A DNA stretch of 42,499 bases from positions 1 through 42,499 of the forward strand of contig JAGRIJ010000001.1 of the NCBI GenBank assembly GCA_020443295.1. The letters run 5' to 3'. Source of the stretch: Alphaproteobacteria bacterium. Lineage in GTDB: Bacteria > Pseudomonadota > Alphaproteobacteria > Micavibrionales > Micavibrionaceae. A program made the position numbers and the translations under genes. Below are positions 7,937 through 16,599 of the stretch, piece after piece (position 1 is the stretch's first letter; each line of letters opens with the position of its first letter). The notes under the pieces are model-generated. The model saw only the letters and a program-made list of their open reading frames with translations, made no database searches and was not told the origin of the DNA.

Positions 7937-8906
7937 TCATCAGAGTATCCTGCATGCCCTTAAATTTAACGGAGACGGATCGGCAGCCGTCCTTGAGGCC
8001 TGCGATCTTCCGGGTATGATCAAGAGCGATGAACTGGCCTGGGTGCATCTGGATGCGCGGAGCCGGGAAGCGCGCGAGTGGCTGGAAACGCAGATTAACT
8101 ATCTTGATTCCCTGATCGTCGACGCCTTGCTTGCGGAAGAGACCCGCCCGCGCATGATCGAATATGAAAACGGGATGCTATTGATCCTGCGCGGCATGAA
8201 TTTCAATGTGAACGCCGAGCCGGAGGATATGGTTTCCATCCGTTTATGGATCGATCCCTCCCGGATCATCAGTGTGCAACGCAGGCCGGTGAAGGCGGTG
8301 GAAGATATTGCCGCGCTTCTTGAGAAAGGGACCGGACCGAAGACTTCCGGCGATTTCCTGACTCTTCTGACCTATCTTCTTTTCGAGAGAATGGAGCCCG
8401 TTCTTGATGATCTGGACGAGCGAACGGATACGCTGGAGCAGGAAATCATCGACAGCCCGGAAGCCGAAGAGCGGCAGCTGATTATCGAGTTGCGTAAAGA
8501 AGCCATTATTTATAAGCGCTATCTCCTGCCCCAGCGCGATGTTCTTCTCGGATTGCGGAGTTCGCCGCTGCCTTGGATTCAACCCCTGCATAAACGACAG
8601 TTGCAGGAAACACTCGACAGGGTCATCCGGTATGTCGAGGATCTGGATTCCCTGCGCGAGCGCACCCAGATCATCAAAGACGAGCTGGTGAATATGCTGT
8701 CCGACCGGATGAACCATAATATGTATCTTCTGTCCGTGATTGCCGCTATTTTTCTTCCGCTGCATTTTATGACCGGGCTTCTGGGTATGAACGTGGCAGG
8801 AATTCCGGGGGCGCAGAGTCCATGGGCCTTCTGGATCTTTCTGGTGATCGTCGGAGCGGTCGTCGCGCTACAGATCGTTCTGTTCAAGAAGATGAAGTGG
8901 TTTTAG
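7929..8906 (+). CDS. ZntB/CorA-family divalent cation transporter
   Basis: 325 residues from the ATG at 7929, which has GGAGG at 7916-7920. A large cytosolic N-terminal domain (about 1-260, ending in a long helical arm rich in E, D, R and K) is followed by two membrane helices near the C-terminus. The signature GMN is present in GLLGMNVAGIPG just after the first helix; the flanking 'NVAGIPG' is closer to ZntB than to CorA. Such proteins are pentameric inner-membrane channels or transporters for Zn2+ or Mg2+. Zn2+ is the better guess but the metal cannot be read from sequence. It is translationally coupled to the MscS-type gene, an arrangement that suggests a joint response to ion or osmotic stress. 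Confidence 0.88.
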   Translation: MADHQSILHALKFNGDGSAAVLEACDLPGMIKSDELAWVHLDARSREAREWLETQINYLDSLIVDALLAEETRPRMIEYENGMLLILRGMNFNVNAEPEDMVSIRLWIDPSRIISVQRRPVKAVEDIAALLEKGTGPKTSGDFLTLLTYLLFERMEPVLDDLDERTDTLEQEIIDSPEAEERQLIIELRKEAIIYKRYLLPQRDVLLGLRSSPLPWIQPLHKRQLQETLDRVIRYVEDLDSLRERTQIIKDELVNMLSDRMNHNMYLLSVIAAIFLPLHFMTGLLGMNVAGIPGAQSPWAFWIFLVIVGAVVALQIVLFKKMKWF

Positions 8907-8936
8907 TTTTCCGTCAGCACCGGAATTATCGAAACG

Positions 8937-11534
8937 TCAGTAAATTCCGCCTGTGCCCGTGCCGGTATCAACGCCGGAAGGTTCATGAACGGGCGGCGGG
9001 TTATAGGGCGCGTCGGGGTCATAGTACCCTGTGCTGTTCCCCGGATATTCACCACCAGCGGGGGTGTAGGAGCCCGGATCATCGTAATGGTAATAGGGCA
9101 GGACCCTGATGCCGTCTTCATCAAGGATATACATTTCGTCAGTCGGTTCGGTTCCCACCTTGAAGGCTTCCCAAATTACATTGGCGTCGCCGGGGTTAGC
9201 ACGCGCACCGGTCTTGGCATTGACGAGAACATTACGGATACCCGGCGGGCGACGGAAGGGGACGGGTGGCTGGTCCTTGAGCGCTTCACCCATGAAATCC
9301 TTGAAAACCGGAACCGCAACGGATGCGCCCTGCTCCCTGCGCCCCAGAGAGCGCGGATTGTCAAAGCCTACAAATACTCCGACGGCAAGATCCGGGGAAA
9401 AACCGATAAACCACGTATCGCGGGATTCATTGGTCGTGCCCGTCTTCCCGGCGAGCGGACGCCCCAGTTCCCTGATCCTAACGCCCGTTCCCCGCTGGAC
9501 GACCCCTTCGAGGATCGAGACCATCTGGTAAACGCTGCGTTCATCGGCGATCTGTTCGCGTGTGTCGGGAATTTCCGGAGGGCTTTGCCCTTCCCAGCGG
9601 ATCTTCGGACCGCAATATTTGCACTCGCGATCATCATGGCTGAAAATCGTCTTGCCGTGGCGGTCCTGCACACGGTCAAAGAAAGTGGGGCGGATTTTCT
9701 TTCCACCGTTGACCAGCATGGCATAAGCCGTTGTCAGGCGCAGGAGGGTCGTTTCGGAAGCGCCCAAAGCGTTCGACATTAAGGGGGTCATGTGGTCAGT
9801 GATCCCAAAGTGATCGGAATACTTGGCGATCAGGTCCGTTCCCAGAAAATTAGCGAGGCGCACCGTCATCTGGTTTTTCGATTTTTCTACGCCGACACGC
9901 ATGGTCGTGGGGCCGTAGGATTCCCCAGTATAGTTTTTCGGGCACCATTGGTGGCCCGGGCGGTCCTCAATACACATCGGCGCATCAAGGATCAATGTTG
10001 CCGGGGTAAAGCCCTTATCCAGAGCGGCCAGATACACAAAAGGCTTGAAGGCCGAACCAGGCTGGCGCATGGCCTGCGTGGCCCGGTTATATTCGCTGAT
10101 ACCGTATTTCCATCCGCCCTGCATGGCGAGGATGCGGCCCGTGTGGGGATCGATGGCGATGATCGATCCCTGAACATCTGGAATCTGCCGCAGGAGATAC
10201 GTTCCGTCGAAGGTTTCCATTTCAGGTTCCTTGCCGGCTTTCTTTTCCTCGTCTGTCTGTTTTTTAGGTACGGGCGGTTTTGCTTCAACCATGATTACAT
10301 CACCGACGTCCGCCACCTGCTTCACAGAGGAAACGGCAGGTCCTTGAGCGTAGCCCTGATTGAGGTATTTTTGCGCCCATTTGACATCGGCCAGTTTCAA
10401 TTCGCCCTGCTTGTCGTCAACAAAGCCAAGCTTTGCCGAGTCCTTGCCGCTTTCAAGAACAACCGCGAGTTCCCATTCTTCGAGCATCGCGGGCGGGCGG
10501 GGAATGTCCTTAAGCTGTTTGCGCCAGTCATCCAGTGCTTCGAGTTTTTTGAGCGGCCCGCGCCATCCGTGCCGCATATCGTAGGCCATCAGACCGTCGC
10601 GCAGGCTGCGTTCGGCGATTTCCTGCAGTTTGGGATCGACCGATGTTTTTACCACAAGACCGCCTGTGTAGAGGCTTTCCTGCCCGAATTTATCCGAGAG
10701 TTCGCGGCGCACTTCTTCTGCGAAATAAGGCGCATCCACAACCGTGCTTTCATCGCGCCTGGCCATGACCAGGGGAGCCGCATAAGCGAGGTCCGCCTGC
10801 GCCCTGGTGATGTAGCCGTCTTCCTGCAGCCGGCCGATTACGTAGTTGCGGCGCTTGACCGCTTCGTCGTGGTTGTAAACCGGATGGTAATTGTTCGGGG
10901 CTTTCGGGAGGGCTGCAAGATAAGCGGCCTCGGCGATCGTCAGTTCATCTAACGACTTGTTGAAATAATGCTGAGCCGCCGCAGCCACGCCATAAGATCC
11001 TCCGCCCAGGAAAATCTGGTTCAGGTAGAGTTCAAGGATGTGATCCTTGCTCATCATTTGCGTCATTTTGTAAGAGAGAATCGCCTCGCGGATTTTACGC
11101 TCGTAACTGGTTTCGTTGCTCAGGAAAAAGTTTTTCGCGACTTGCTGCGTGATGGTCGAGGCGCCCTGCGGACGGATTCCCTTTCCGCGGTTTTTCAGAT
11201 TGGTTATGAGCGCGCGGGCCGTGGCTACGAAATCCACACCGCTATGCTCGTAGAAATTCTTGTCTTCCGCCGCGATGAAGGAATGCTTTACGATGTCGGG
11301 AATCGATTCAATGGGAATGAAGACACGCTTTTCCTCGGCGAATTCCGCCAGAAAGCGCCCGTCCCCGGCGTAAAGGCGGGTGACGATCGGAGGCTCGTAA
11401 TTGCGAAGCTGGGTGTAGTCCGGCAAATCGCGGCTATAATAGCTGATGACATAGGCCACGCCCGCAACGCCAACGATCACGCCAATTACAGCGAGGGAGA
11501 GAAGCCCCAAAAATACGTTCCTGAGATATTTCAT
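8937..11534 (-). CDS. mrcA: Penicillin-binding protein 1A (bifunctional)
   Basis: 865 residues from the ATG at 11534; a TTG at 11567 is an alternative start. One N-terminal membrane helix (about 8-33) is followed by the GT51 glycosyltransferase domain with AAEDKNFYEHSGVD (catalytic Glu), GASTITQQVAKN and KIREAILS..M, then a periplasmic insert and the transpeptidase domain with PGSAFKPF (SxxK, active-site Ser), KSKNQMT (SxN) and AGKTGTTNESRDTW (KTG). It polymerises lipid II and crosslinks peptidoglycan in the periplasm. The C-terminal 40 residues are rich in Gly, Pro, Tyr and Asp and probably disordered. It lies just downstream of mlaE-mlaF on the same strand with a gap of about 100 bases. Confidence 0.95.
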   Translation of the reverse strand: MKYLRNVFLGLLSLAVIGVIVGVAGVAYVISYYSRDLPDYTQLRNYEPPIVTRLYAGDGRFLAEFAEEKRVFIPIESIPDIVKHSFIAAEDKNFYEHSGVDFVATARALITNLKNRGKGIRPQGASTITQQVAKNFFLSNETSYERKIREAILSYKMTQMMSKDHILELYLNQIFLGGGSYGVAAAAQHYFNKSLDELTIAEAAYLAALPKAPNNYHPVYNHDEAVKRRNYVIGRLQEDGYITRAQADLAYAAPLVMARRDESTVVDAPYFAEEVRRELSDKFGQESLYTGGLVVKTSVDPKLQEIAERSLRDGLMAYDMRHGWRGPLKKLEALDDWRKQLKDIPRPPAMLEEWELAVVLESGKDSAKLGFVDDKQGELKLADVKWAQKYLNQGYAQGPAVSSVKQVADVGDVIMVEAKPPVPKKQTDEEKKAGKEPEMETFDGTYLLRQIPDVQGSIIAIDPHTGRILAMQGGWKYGISEYNRATQAMRQPGSAFKPFVYLAALDKGFTPATLILDAPMCIEDRPGHQWCPKNYTGESYGPTTMRVGVEKSKNQMTVRLANFLGTDLIAKYSDHFGITDHMTPLMSNALGASETTLLRLTTAYAMLVNGGKKIRPTFFDRVQDRHGKTIFSHDDRECKYCGPKIRWEGQSPPEIPDTREQIADERSVYQMVSILEGVVQRGTGVRIRELGRPLAGKTGTTNESRDTWFIGFSPDLAVGVFVGFDNPRSLGRREQGASVAVPVFKDFMGEALKDQPPVPFRRPPGIRNVLVNAKTGARANPGDANVIWEAFKVGTEPTDEMYILDEDGIRVLPYYHYDDPGSYTPAGGEYPGNSTGYYDPDAPYNPPPVHEPSGVDTGTGTGGIY

Positions 11535-11634
11535 GGTTATATTTAGCGGATTTAACGACTTGCCCAACCTATCCTAACAGAATGACGGTTCTAACACATC
11601 CTCTTTTGAAAAAGGAAGGGTAAAGTTATGAAAA

Positions 11635-12465
11635 TTATAATTTCTGATGACTCGTAATCGGTCCGTCTGCCCGCCCATGGATAAACTGGTCCACATAAGG
11701 GTTTCCGGACTGATCCAGTTGTGACACCGGACCGCACCAGATGATCCTGCCTTCGTAGATCATCGCCACTTCATCGGCGATCTTGCGGGCCGAAGCCATG
11801 TCGTGAGTGATCGACAAGGCCGTGGCGCCGAGCTGTTTAACGCATTTGATAATCAGGTCGTTGATCACATCGGCCATAATCGGGTCCAGACCCGTCGTCG
11901 GTTCATCAAAGAAGATAATTTCAGGATTTGTCGCGATCGCACGCGCCAGACTGACTCGCTTTTGCATCCCCCCGGAGAGTTCAGCAGGAAAGAGTTCGGC
12001 CACTTCCGATTTCAGGCCCACATCGCGAATTTTTTCAATGGCAATCTCGCGGGCTTCCTTTTTGGGAGTGCGCAGGCCGTGGATAAGGCCAAAGGCCACG
12101 TTCTCCCATATTTTCAGAGAATCAAACAGCGCGCCGCCCTGAAAAAGCATTCCGAATTTATGCATCAATTCGTCACGTTTGGCCGCGTTTACGCGGATCG
12201 TCTCCTCCCCGTCCACGAGGATCGACCCCGAATCCGGTTCCAGAAGGCCGAGGATGCATTTCAGCATGACGGACTTTCCCGTGCCCGAACCGCCGATGAC
12301 GACCAGCGACTTTCCCTTGGGCACTTCAAGATTGAAACCTTTAAGGATGTGGTTTTTACCGAAGGACTTATGGACGTCGCGCATGACGATCTTATGTTCC
12401 ATCGTGCCGGGGGCTGCTTGTTTGTTTTCGTTTTGAAGGTGTTTCATATTGCCGGCGGTCCTCAT
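11635..12465 (-). CDS. mlaF: Phospholipid transport ABC ATPase MlaF
   Basis: 276 residues; the chosen ATG overlaps the mlaE stop codon (ATGA), which indicates translational coupling; an ATG 18 bases later (12447) is possible. All ABC ATPase motifs are visible: Walker A GGSGTGKS at about 58-65, signature LSGGMQKR at about 163-170, Walker B IIFFDEPTTGLDP at about 183-195, and the switch His in SITHD. The overall sequence ('SFG.NHILKG', 'FGMLFQGGALFDSL') is typical of the MlaF/Ttg2A group, which powers lipid movement between the inner and outer membranes together with the MlaE permease. The usual next gene, mlaD (MCE domain), is not present in this window. Confidence 0.92.
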   Translation of the reverse strand: MRTAGNMKHLQNENKQAAPGTMEHKIVMRDVHKSFGKNHILKGFNLEVPKGKSLVVIGGSGTGKSVMLKCILGLLEPDSGSILVDGEETIRVNAAKRDELMHKFGMLFQGGALFDSLKIWENVAFGLIHGLRTPKKEAREIAIEKIRDVGLKSEVAELFPAELSGGMQKRVSLARAIATNPEIIFFDEPTTGLDPIMADVINDLIIKCVKQLGATALSITHDMASARKIADEVAMIYEGRIIWCGPVSQLDQSGNPYVDQFIHGRADGPITSHQKL

Positions 12466-13301
12466 GAGAAAAAGACCTGCGTGAGGACATAATTGAAGAT
12501 CAGAATGAGGATGGATGCAGAAACGACGGCGTTGGTCGTGGCTGCGCCTACGCCCTGGGCGCCACGCTGGGAATAGAAGCCCTGATAGCATCCCATAACC
12601 GAGACAATAAATCCGAACGCCGCAGCCTTATACAGGCCCGACATCACATCCATGTATTCAAGAATATCCCATGTCTGGTGAAGATAATTGGCCGGGCTGA
12701 AGCCCAGGCGGTAGACGGAGACCATATAGCCGCCCAGAACCCCGATGATATCGCCGATCAGGACCAGTATGGGCAGCATAATCGTTCCTGCGATCACGCG
12801 CGGAGCGATCAGGTATTTAAAAGGGTTGACCGAGAGTGTGCGCAGCGCGTCGATCTGCTCGGTTACGCGCATGGTGCCTATTTCGGCCGCTATCGACGCC
12901 CCGACGCGCCCGGCAACCATCAGCCCGGCCAGAACGGGAGCCAGCTCGCGGGTGATCGAGAGCACGACCACGCCCGCGATTGCGCTTTCGGCGTTAAAAC
13001 GGGTAAAGCCCGTGTAACTCTGAAGGGCGAGCACCATTCCGGTAAACAAAGCGGTCATCCCGACGACTGGAAGGGAATAGTAGCCGATATCAATAAGTTG
13101 CCGTGCGATCTGCGAGGGAAAAAACGGCGGGCTGAAACAATGGCCGAGCGTGCGGATGACAAAAAATGTCAGGTTTCCGATCGCTTCCGTGAAGGCCAGA
13201 ATGCCGCCCCCCAGATACTGGCAGAAATTCAGCAGAAGCCCGATCGGATTCCGCTCCGCTTTTGCTTTTACCTGTTCGACCTGGTGAATATCCGCAACCA
13301 T
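12462..13301 (-). CDS. mlaE: Phospholipid transport permease MlaE
   Basis: A 279-residue inner-membrane protein with about five to six hydrophobic helices and the MlaE signature region: 'GLMVAGRVGASIAAEIGTMRVTEQIDAL' in the middle, followed by P(R)VIAG. A hydrophilic N-terminal stretch of about 25 residues precedes a helix that lies along the membrane in known MlaE structures. The start has GAGAGGAAG upstream. It forms an ABC importer/exporter with MlaF that maintains outer-membrane lipid asymmetry. It is divergent from the dipeptidase gene; the 67-base gap must hold both promoters. Confidence 0.93.
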   Translation of the reverse strand: MVADIHQVEQVKAKAERNPIGLLLNFCQYLGGGILAFTEAIGNLTFFVIRTLGHCFSPPFFPSQIARQLIDIGYYSLPVVGMTALFTGMVLALQSYTGFTRFNAESAIAGVVVLSITRELAPVLAGLMVAGRVGASIAAEIGTMRVTEQIDALRTLSVNPFKYLIAPRVIAGTIMLPILVLIGDIIGVLGGYMVSVYRLGFSPANYLHQTWDILEYMDVMSGLYKAAAFGFIVSVMGCYQGFYSQRGAQGVGAATTNAVVSASILILIFNYVLTQVFFS

Positions 13302-13368
13302 CGCTTCCTCTCAGACCGCAAACACTAGAGGAAATGACTTTTAAGGTCCAGCGCAAGTTGCCCAAAAA

Positions 13369-14082
13369 ATGGTTTACAATTCAAGGGAAAAGATCAAGAC
13401 TTTGCCTGTGGAGACTATTGATACCGACGATCTGGTGTGTATGGATTTGCTGGCGGACCAAGTTCCCCTGCGGGTCGATCTTGCCTATGCCCGCGATGAC
13501 AATACTTTGTTCGGAGAGCGGATCTACCGGACCGATGCCAAACTCTATCTTCATCTTCATCTGGCCGATGTTGTCGAGCAGGCCGCGATTCTGGCCCGGG
13601 AGCACCATGGGTTAACGCTGGTTCTTTATGACGGGCTGCGGACGGTCGAGGCACAGCAAAGGATGCTTGAGACGCAGAAGGTGAAGGACCATCCGCATTG
13701 GGTCGATGCTGTGCCCCGGTTGCTGTCCCGCCCCGGTGAAGGGGGACATCCGCGGGGGATGGCGGTTGACGTCAGTCTTCTTGATCCGGACGGGCGGGCT
13801 CTGGATATGGGAACGGTTTTCGATTTTCTGGCTGAAAAGCCTGATGCGCCCTATAACCCGGCCCATCGCGAGCACCCCCAGAGCGAAGCGGTTAAACAAA
13901 ACCGTAAAATTCTTAATTCGGTTATGCTGGAGGGCGCAAGACTGGCCGGGCAAAGGTTATTGCCGTTGCCGCAGGAATGGTGGGATTACCGTCTTCCAGG
14001 AGATATTATCCGCAGATATTTGCCGCTTTCGGAGCGTGATTTACCGCCAGAGATGTGTCTTCTCCAGCCCCTCAGTCAATAA
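13369..14082 (+). CDS. VanX/DdpX-type D-Ala-D-Ala dipeptidase (M15), altered zinc site
   Basis: A 237-residue cytosolic protein of family M15D. Recognisable parts are LVLYDGLRT (Arg at 91, like the VanX arginine after YDAY), GGHPRGMAVDVSL (zinc ligands His 127 and Asp 134) and EWWDYRLPGD (catalytic Glu 203). In VanX and DdpX the last motif is EWWH, its His being the third zinc ligand; here it is Asp 206 (codon GAT). The enzyme would hydrolyse D-Ala-D-Ala dipeptide, recycling cell-wall amino acids; in vancomycin-resistant Gram-positives VanX removes the normal precursor. No van-type ligase or regulator is nearby, so resistance is unlikely; alanine racemase lies 1.4 kb downstream. Activity is uncertain because of the Asp. 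Confidence 0.82.
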   Translation: MVYNSREKIKTLPVETIDTDDLVCMDLLADQVPLRVDLAYARDDNTLFGERIYRTDAKLYLHLHLADVVEQAAILAREHHGLTLVLYDGLRTVEAQQRMLETQKVKDHPHWVDAVPRLLSRPGEGGHPRGMAVDVSLLDPDGRALDMGTVFDFLAEKPDAPYNPAHREHPQSEAVKQNRKILNSVMLEGARLAGQRLLPLPQEWWDYRLPGDIIRRYLPLSERDLPPEMCLLQPLSQ

Positions 14083-14255
14083 AAACTCTTATCTTCCTTT
14101 TTTTATAATCACTTAGGGGCTAAAGAGGCCCTGACCGAAAAGCTTGCAATAATATGGAATCTTGCTTAGAATGGTAAAAAAATAAAGTTTATGTTAATTG
14201 TTTCGCGCAATAGCATAAAAGTTGGGTCTATATATTAAGATATATTGGGTGTGAT

Positions 14256-15440
14256 ATGACGACGGACGCCGAGCATTTCAAGCATTTACGGAACATTCTT
14301 CTGGACCAGAGCGAGAGCCTTGGGATCAGTACGCCTGCTGCACAGATCGGGCAGCGGGATTCAGAGAGCGCCATTGACGCAGGCATGAGCGATGCGCTGG
14401 AGCAACTCGTTCTTCTGGCCCAACTGCATGCGGGGCGCTCGGACGATACGATTACGCGCGGCTATTCTGAAGCCAATATTGCGCTTGTTCGTCAGTATAT
14501 GAAAGATCGCGGAGTCGGGATTGATACGATCGATCAGCTCACTGGGACTATTCAGGCTTTAGACACACCTGCCGGAGGACAAACAAGATCTGTGTTCGAC
14601 CAGCAGTACATGATGGGCGGCACAGACCTTACCATGTTCAAAATTCAAAACGAGGCTCTCCTGAGCGGAACCCAAAGAGGCGAAGCGGTTGCGGCTGCAC
14701 GGCCTCTGAGCGTCGTGTTCAGCGAAGCCAGAGACGATAGCAGGCGGACCGAGGCCGAGGCCCCGCACGATGCGGAAGTGCCCATGACACGCTACAGCAC
14801 ATCATATTCCTACGATCAAATTCAGGCGCTTAAGGGGCAAGGCTTAAAGTCCGTTGAAGAGCAGGCTGTTTTGGACGCCTGGGATGAGAACTGGCGCCGT
14901 TATACGGATTCGCACGGCTTCACGGAAATCGACGAACGCTACAACAGGGCCCACGACGCCTGGGTTAACCGCGGCCATGAGCGTTCGCAGCTCTATCAGC
15001 AAGCTTCAGACAAACGAGTAGAAGCGGCTGCTTTGCTTGACCACCTACAAGACCAAAAACTGACTGTGCATGTGGATGGACAGACTTTTCATATGTCCTG
15101 GAATGAAATCTATGCAGAAGTCGGTTATTGGGAAATTAATGACTCTACCCGTCAGGCTGCGCTGCGCCGTGAGGGTTTAAGGGCGCTTGAAGAATTGAAA
15201 GACCAGCCGCAAGGTTATAATGCCATGATGCAGGAAGCCTCACAGCTTTCACAACGTGCTTTTAGAGTGATGGGCGAACGGCAAGTTGAATACTCTGCGG
15301 CTTTGAGAGAGAGAAATGCCGCCTTTACGCAGCTCAGAGACGATCCGGTCCGGCTGACGGTTATGATCCCCAATTACGATGCAACACCGGAAACACAGGT
15401 TGCCGCCGAGACTCATCATGGTGCCGGCGGAGCTTGGTAG
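14256..15440 (+). CDS. Orphan protein, helical, unknown function
   Basis: A 394-residue soluble protein without signal peptide or membrane helix. Composition is rich in Gln, Glu, Ala, Arg and Asp, and most of the protein is predicted helical by eye, with a probable coiled-coil stretch from about 195 to 350 (many E/R/Q heptad-like runs around 'WDENWRRYTDSHGF' and 'ERSQLYQQASDKRVEAAALL'). I recognise no domain. An A+T-rich interval of about 170 bases precedes it and a terminator follows, so it is likely a single-gene unit. Its style (long, polar, Gln-rich, no homology that I can recall) resembles lineage-specific proteins or secreted-without-signal effectors, but nothing in the sequence proves export. 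Confidence 0.55.
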   Translation: MTTDAEHFKHLRNILLDQSESLGISTPAAQIGQRDSESAIDAGMSDALEQLVLLAQLHAGRSDDTITRGYSEANIALVRQYMKDRGVGIDTIDQLTGTIQALDTPAGGQTRSVFDQQYMMGGTDLTMFKIQNEALLSGTQRGEAVAAARPLSVVFSEARDDSRRTEAEAPHDAEVPMTRYSTSYSYDQIQALKGQGLKSVEEQAVLDAWDENWRRYTDSHGFTEIDERYNRAHDAWVNRGHERSQLYQQASDKRVEAAALLDHLQDQKLTVHVDGQTFHMSWNEIYAEVGYWEINDSTRQAALRREGLRALEELKDQPQGYNAMMQEASQLSQRAFRVMGERQVEYSAALRERNAAFTQLRDDPVRLTVMIPNYDATPETQVAAETHHGAGGAW

Positions 15441-15472
15441 AGAGCTGTTTGTTTCTTATTCTTAAAAGTAAT

Positions 15473-15498
15473 GGCGGCTTTTGGCCGCCTTTATTTTT
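15473..15498 (+). terminator. Hairpin terminator
   Basis: GGCGGC pairs with GCCGCC around a TTTTG loop and is followed by TTTATTTTT. It ends the orphan gene at 15440 and overlaps the stop codon of the convergent alr gene. Confidence 0.8.
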
Positions 15499-16591
15499 CC
15501 CCGGCGTATTTCCGTTTGTATCGTCGACCTAAAGCGGTGAGAACTTCATAACCGATGGTCCCCGCCGCTGCCGCCAGATCATCGGCACTTTGATGCGGTC
15601 CGATGATTTCCAGCATATCGCCGGGAACCGGGTGTTCGTGTTCGGATACGTTTTCGAGATCGCAGATCACAAGGTCCATCGAAACGCGTCCGCGCACCGG
15701 CAAAGCATACTCTTTCCAATACAGTACGCCTTCATTGCTCAGGCTTCTGAAAAATCCGTCCGCATAGCCCGCTCCTGCCACAACCAGCTTTGTTTTTTTC
15801 CCGAATCGGTGCGTTGCGTTATACCCGGCCGTTTCAGCTTTTTGCGCCTCCCGGATTTGCAGAACGGGGACCGTCAAGTGCACCACAGGGGTCATGGGAT
15901 TGGTCCGTTCCGGGGTCGGATTGAGGCCGTATAGCGCCATGCCGGGGCGATTCATCTCCAGATGGTAATCGTTAGAGCGGAATATTGCAGAAGAATTGCA
16001 AAGCGAGCGTTTAACGCCCTGAAAAAGTTTTGCGATCTCCATAAACGCTTTATGTTGCTGCGGGTTCATGGGTGAATCTTTTTCATCCGAGCAGGCGAAA
16101 TGACTCATGACGCTATCCACATTTATCCCGGCCAGTAACTCTTTGTTTTCACTTAACAGACGCGTTTCGGATTTTTCGAGGCCGAGGCGGTTCATCCCTG
16201 TATCGAAATGAAGGAATGCGGGGTGTTTACTGCCTTCGGCCGGTTCCGACCTGTATTTTTCAATCTGATAGAGGGAGTTAAGAACAGGAATGAGGGTCAA
16301 ACGCGAGTATTCCCCCTTAAAGGCCTGATCGTAACCGCCCAGTATTGCTATCGTGGTTTCGGGCGGCAGGGCCGTCCTCAATTCCGCCGCTTCCTCGAAG
16401 GTCGCCACGAAAAAGGTGCGACATCCCGCCTTGTAAAGAGCTTGGGCGACCGGTCCCGCTCCCAACCCATAGGCGTCGGCTTTTATGGTGGCAGCCGTCT
16501 CGCATTTCCGGTCTGATAGGGAATCCAGATGGACGTAATTGCACTGCAGGGCCGCCAGGTCGATGACAAGATTTCCGCTCCGGGCGCACAT
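15491..16591 (-). CDS. alr: Alanine racemase
   Basis: A 366-residue, fold-type III PLP enzyme that interconverts L- and D-alanine in the cytosol for peptidoglycan synthesis. The PLP lysine is in ATIKADAYGLG near residue 37, the HFDTGMNRLG motif follows in the barrel, RPGMALYG is at about 218-225, and the second catalytic base, Tyr, is in GAGYADGFFRSL at about 262. The C-terminal beta domain ends in 'GTIGYEVLTALGRRYKR'. It begins nine bases after dnaB on the same strand and is probably co-transcribed with it, a common alphaproteobacterial order. No strong ribosome site is seen before the ATG. Confidence 0.95.
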   Translation of the reverse strand: MCARSGNLVIDLAALQCNYVHLDSLSDRKCETAATIKADAYGLGAGPVAQALYKAGCRTFFVATFEEAAELRTALPPETTIAILGGYDQAFKGEYSRLTLIPVLNSLYQIEKYRSEPAEGSKHPAFLHFDTGMNRLGLEKSETRLLSENKELLAGINVDSVMSHFACSDEKDSPMNPQQHKAFMEIAKLFQGVKRSLCNSSAIFRSNDYHLEMNRPGMALYGLNPTPERTNPMTPVVHLTVPVLQIREAQKAETAGYNATHRFGKKTKLVVAGAGYADGFFRSLSNEGVLYWKEYALPVRGRVSMDLVICDLENVSEHEHPVPGDMLEIIGPHQSADDLAAAAGTIGYEVLTALGRRYKRKYAGEK

Positions 16592-16599
16592 GAGGATTT

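Noticed and set aside
9792..10952. 386-residue plus-strand frame
   Set aside because: Antisense shadow of the PBP1A gene.
13369..14082. Vancomycin-resistance operon
   Set aside because: The VanX-type gene stands alone: no VanA/B-type ligase, VanH or VanRS, and the host is Gram-negative.
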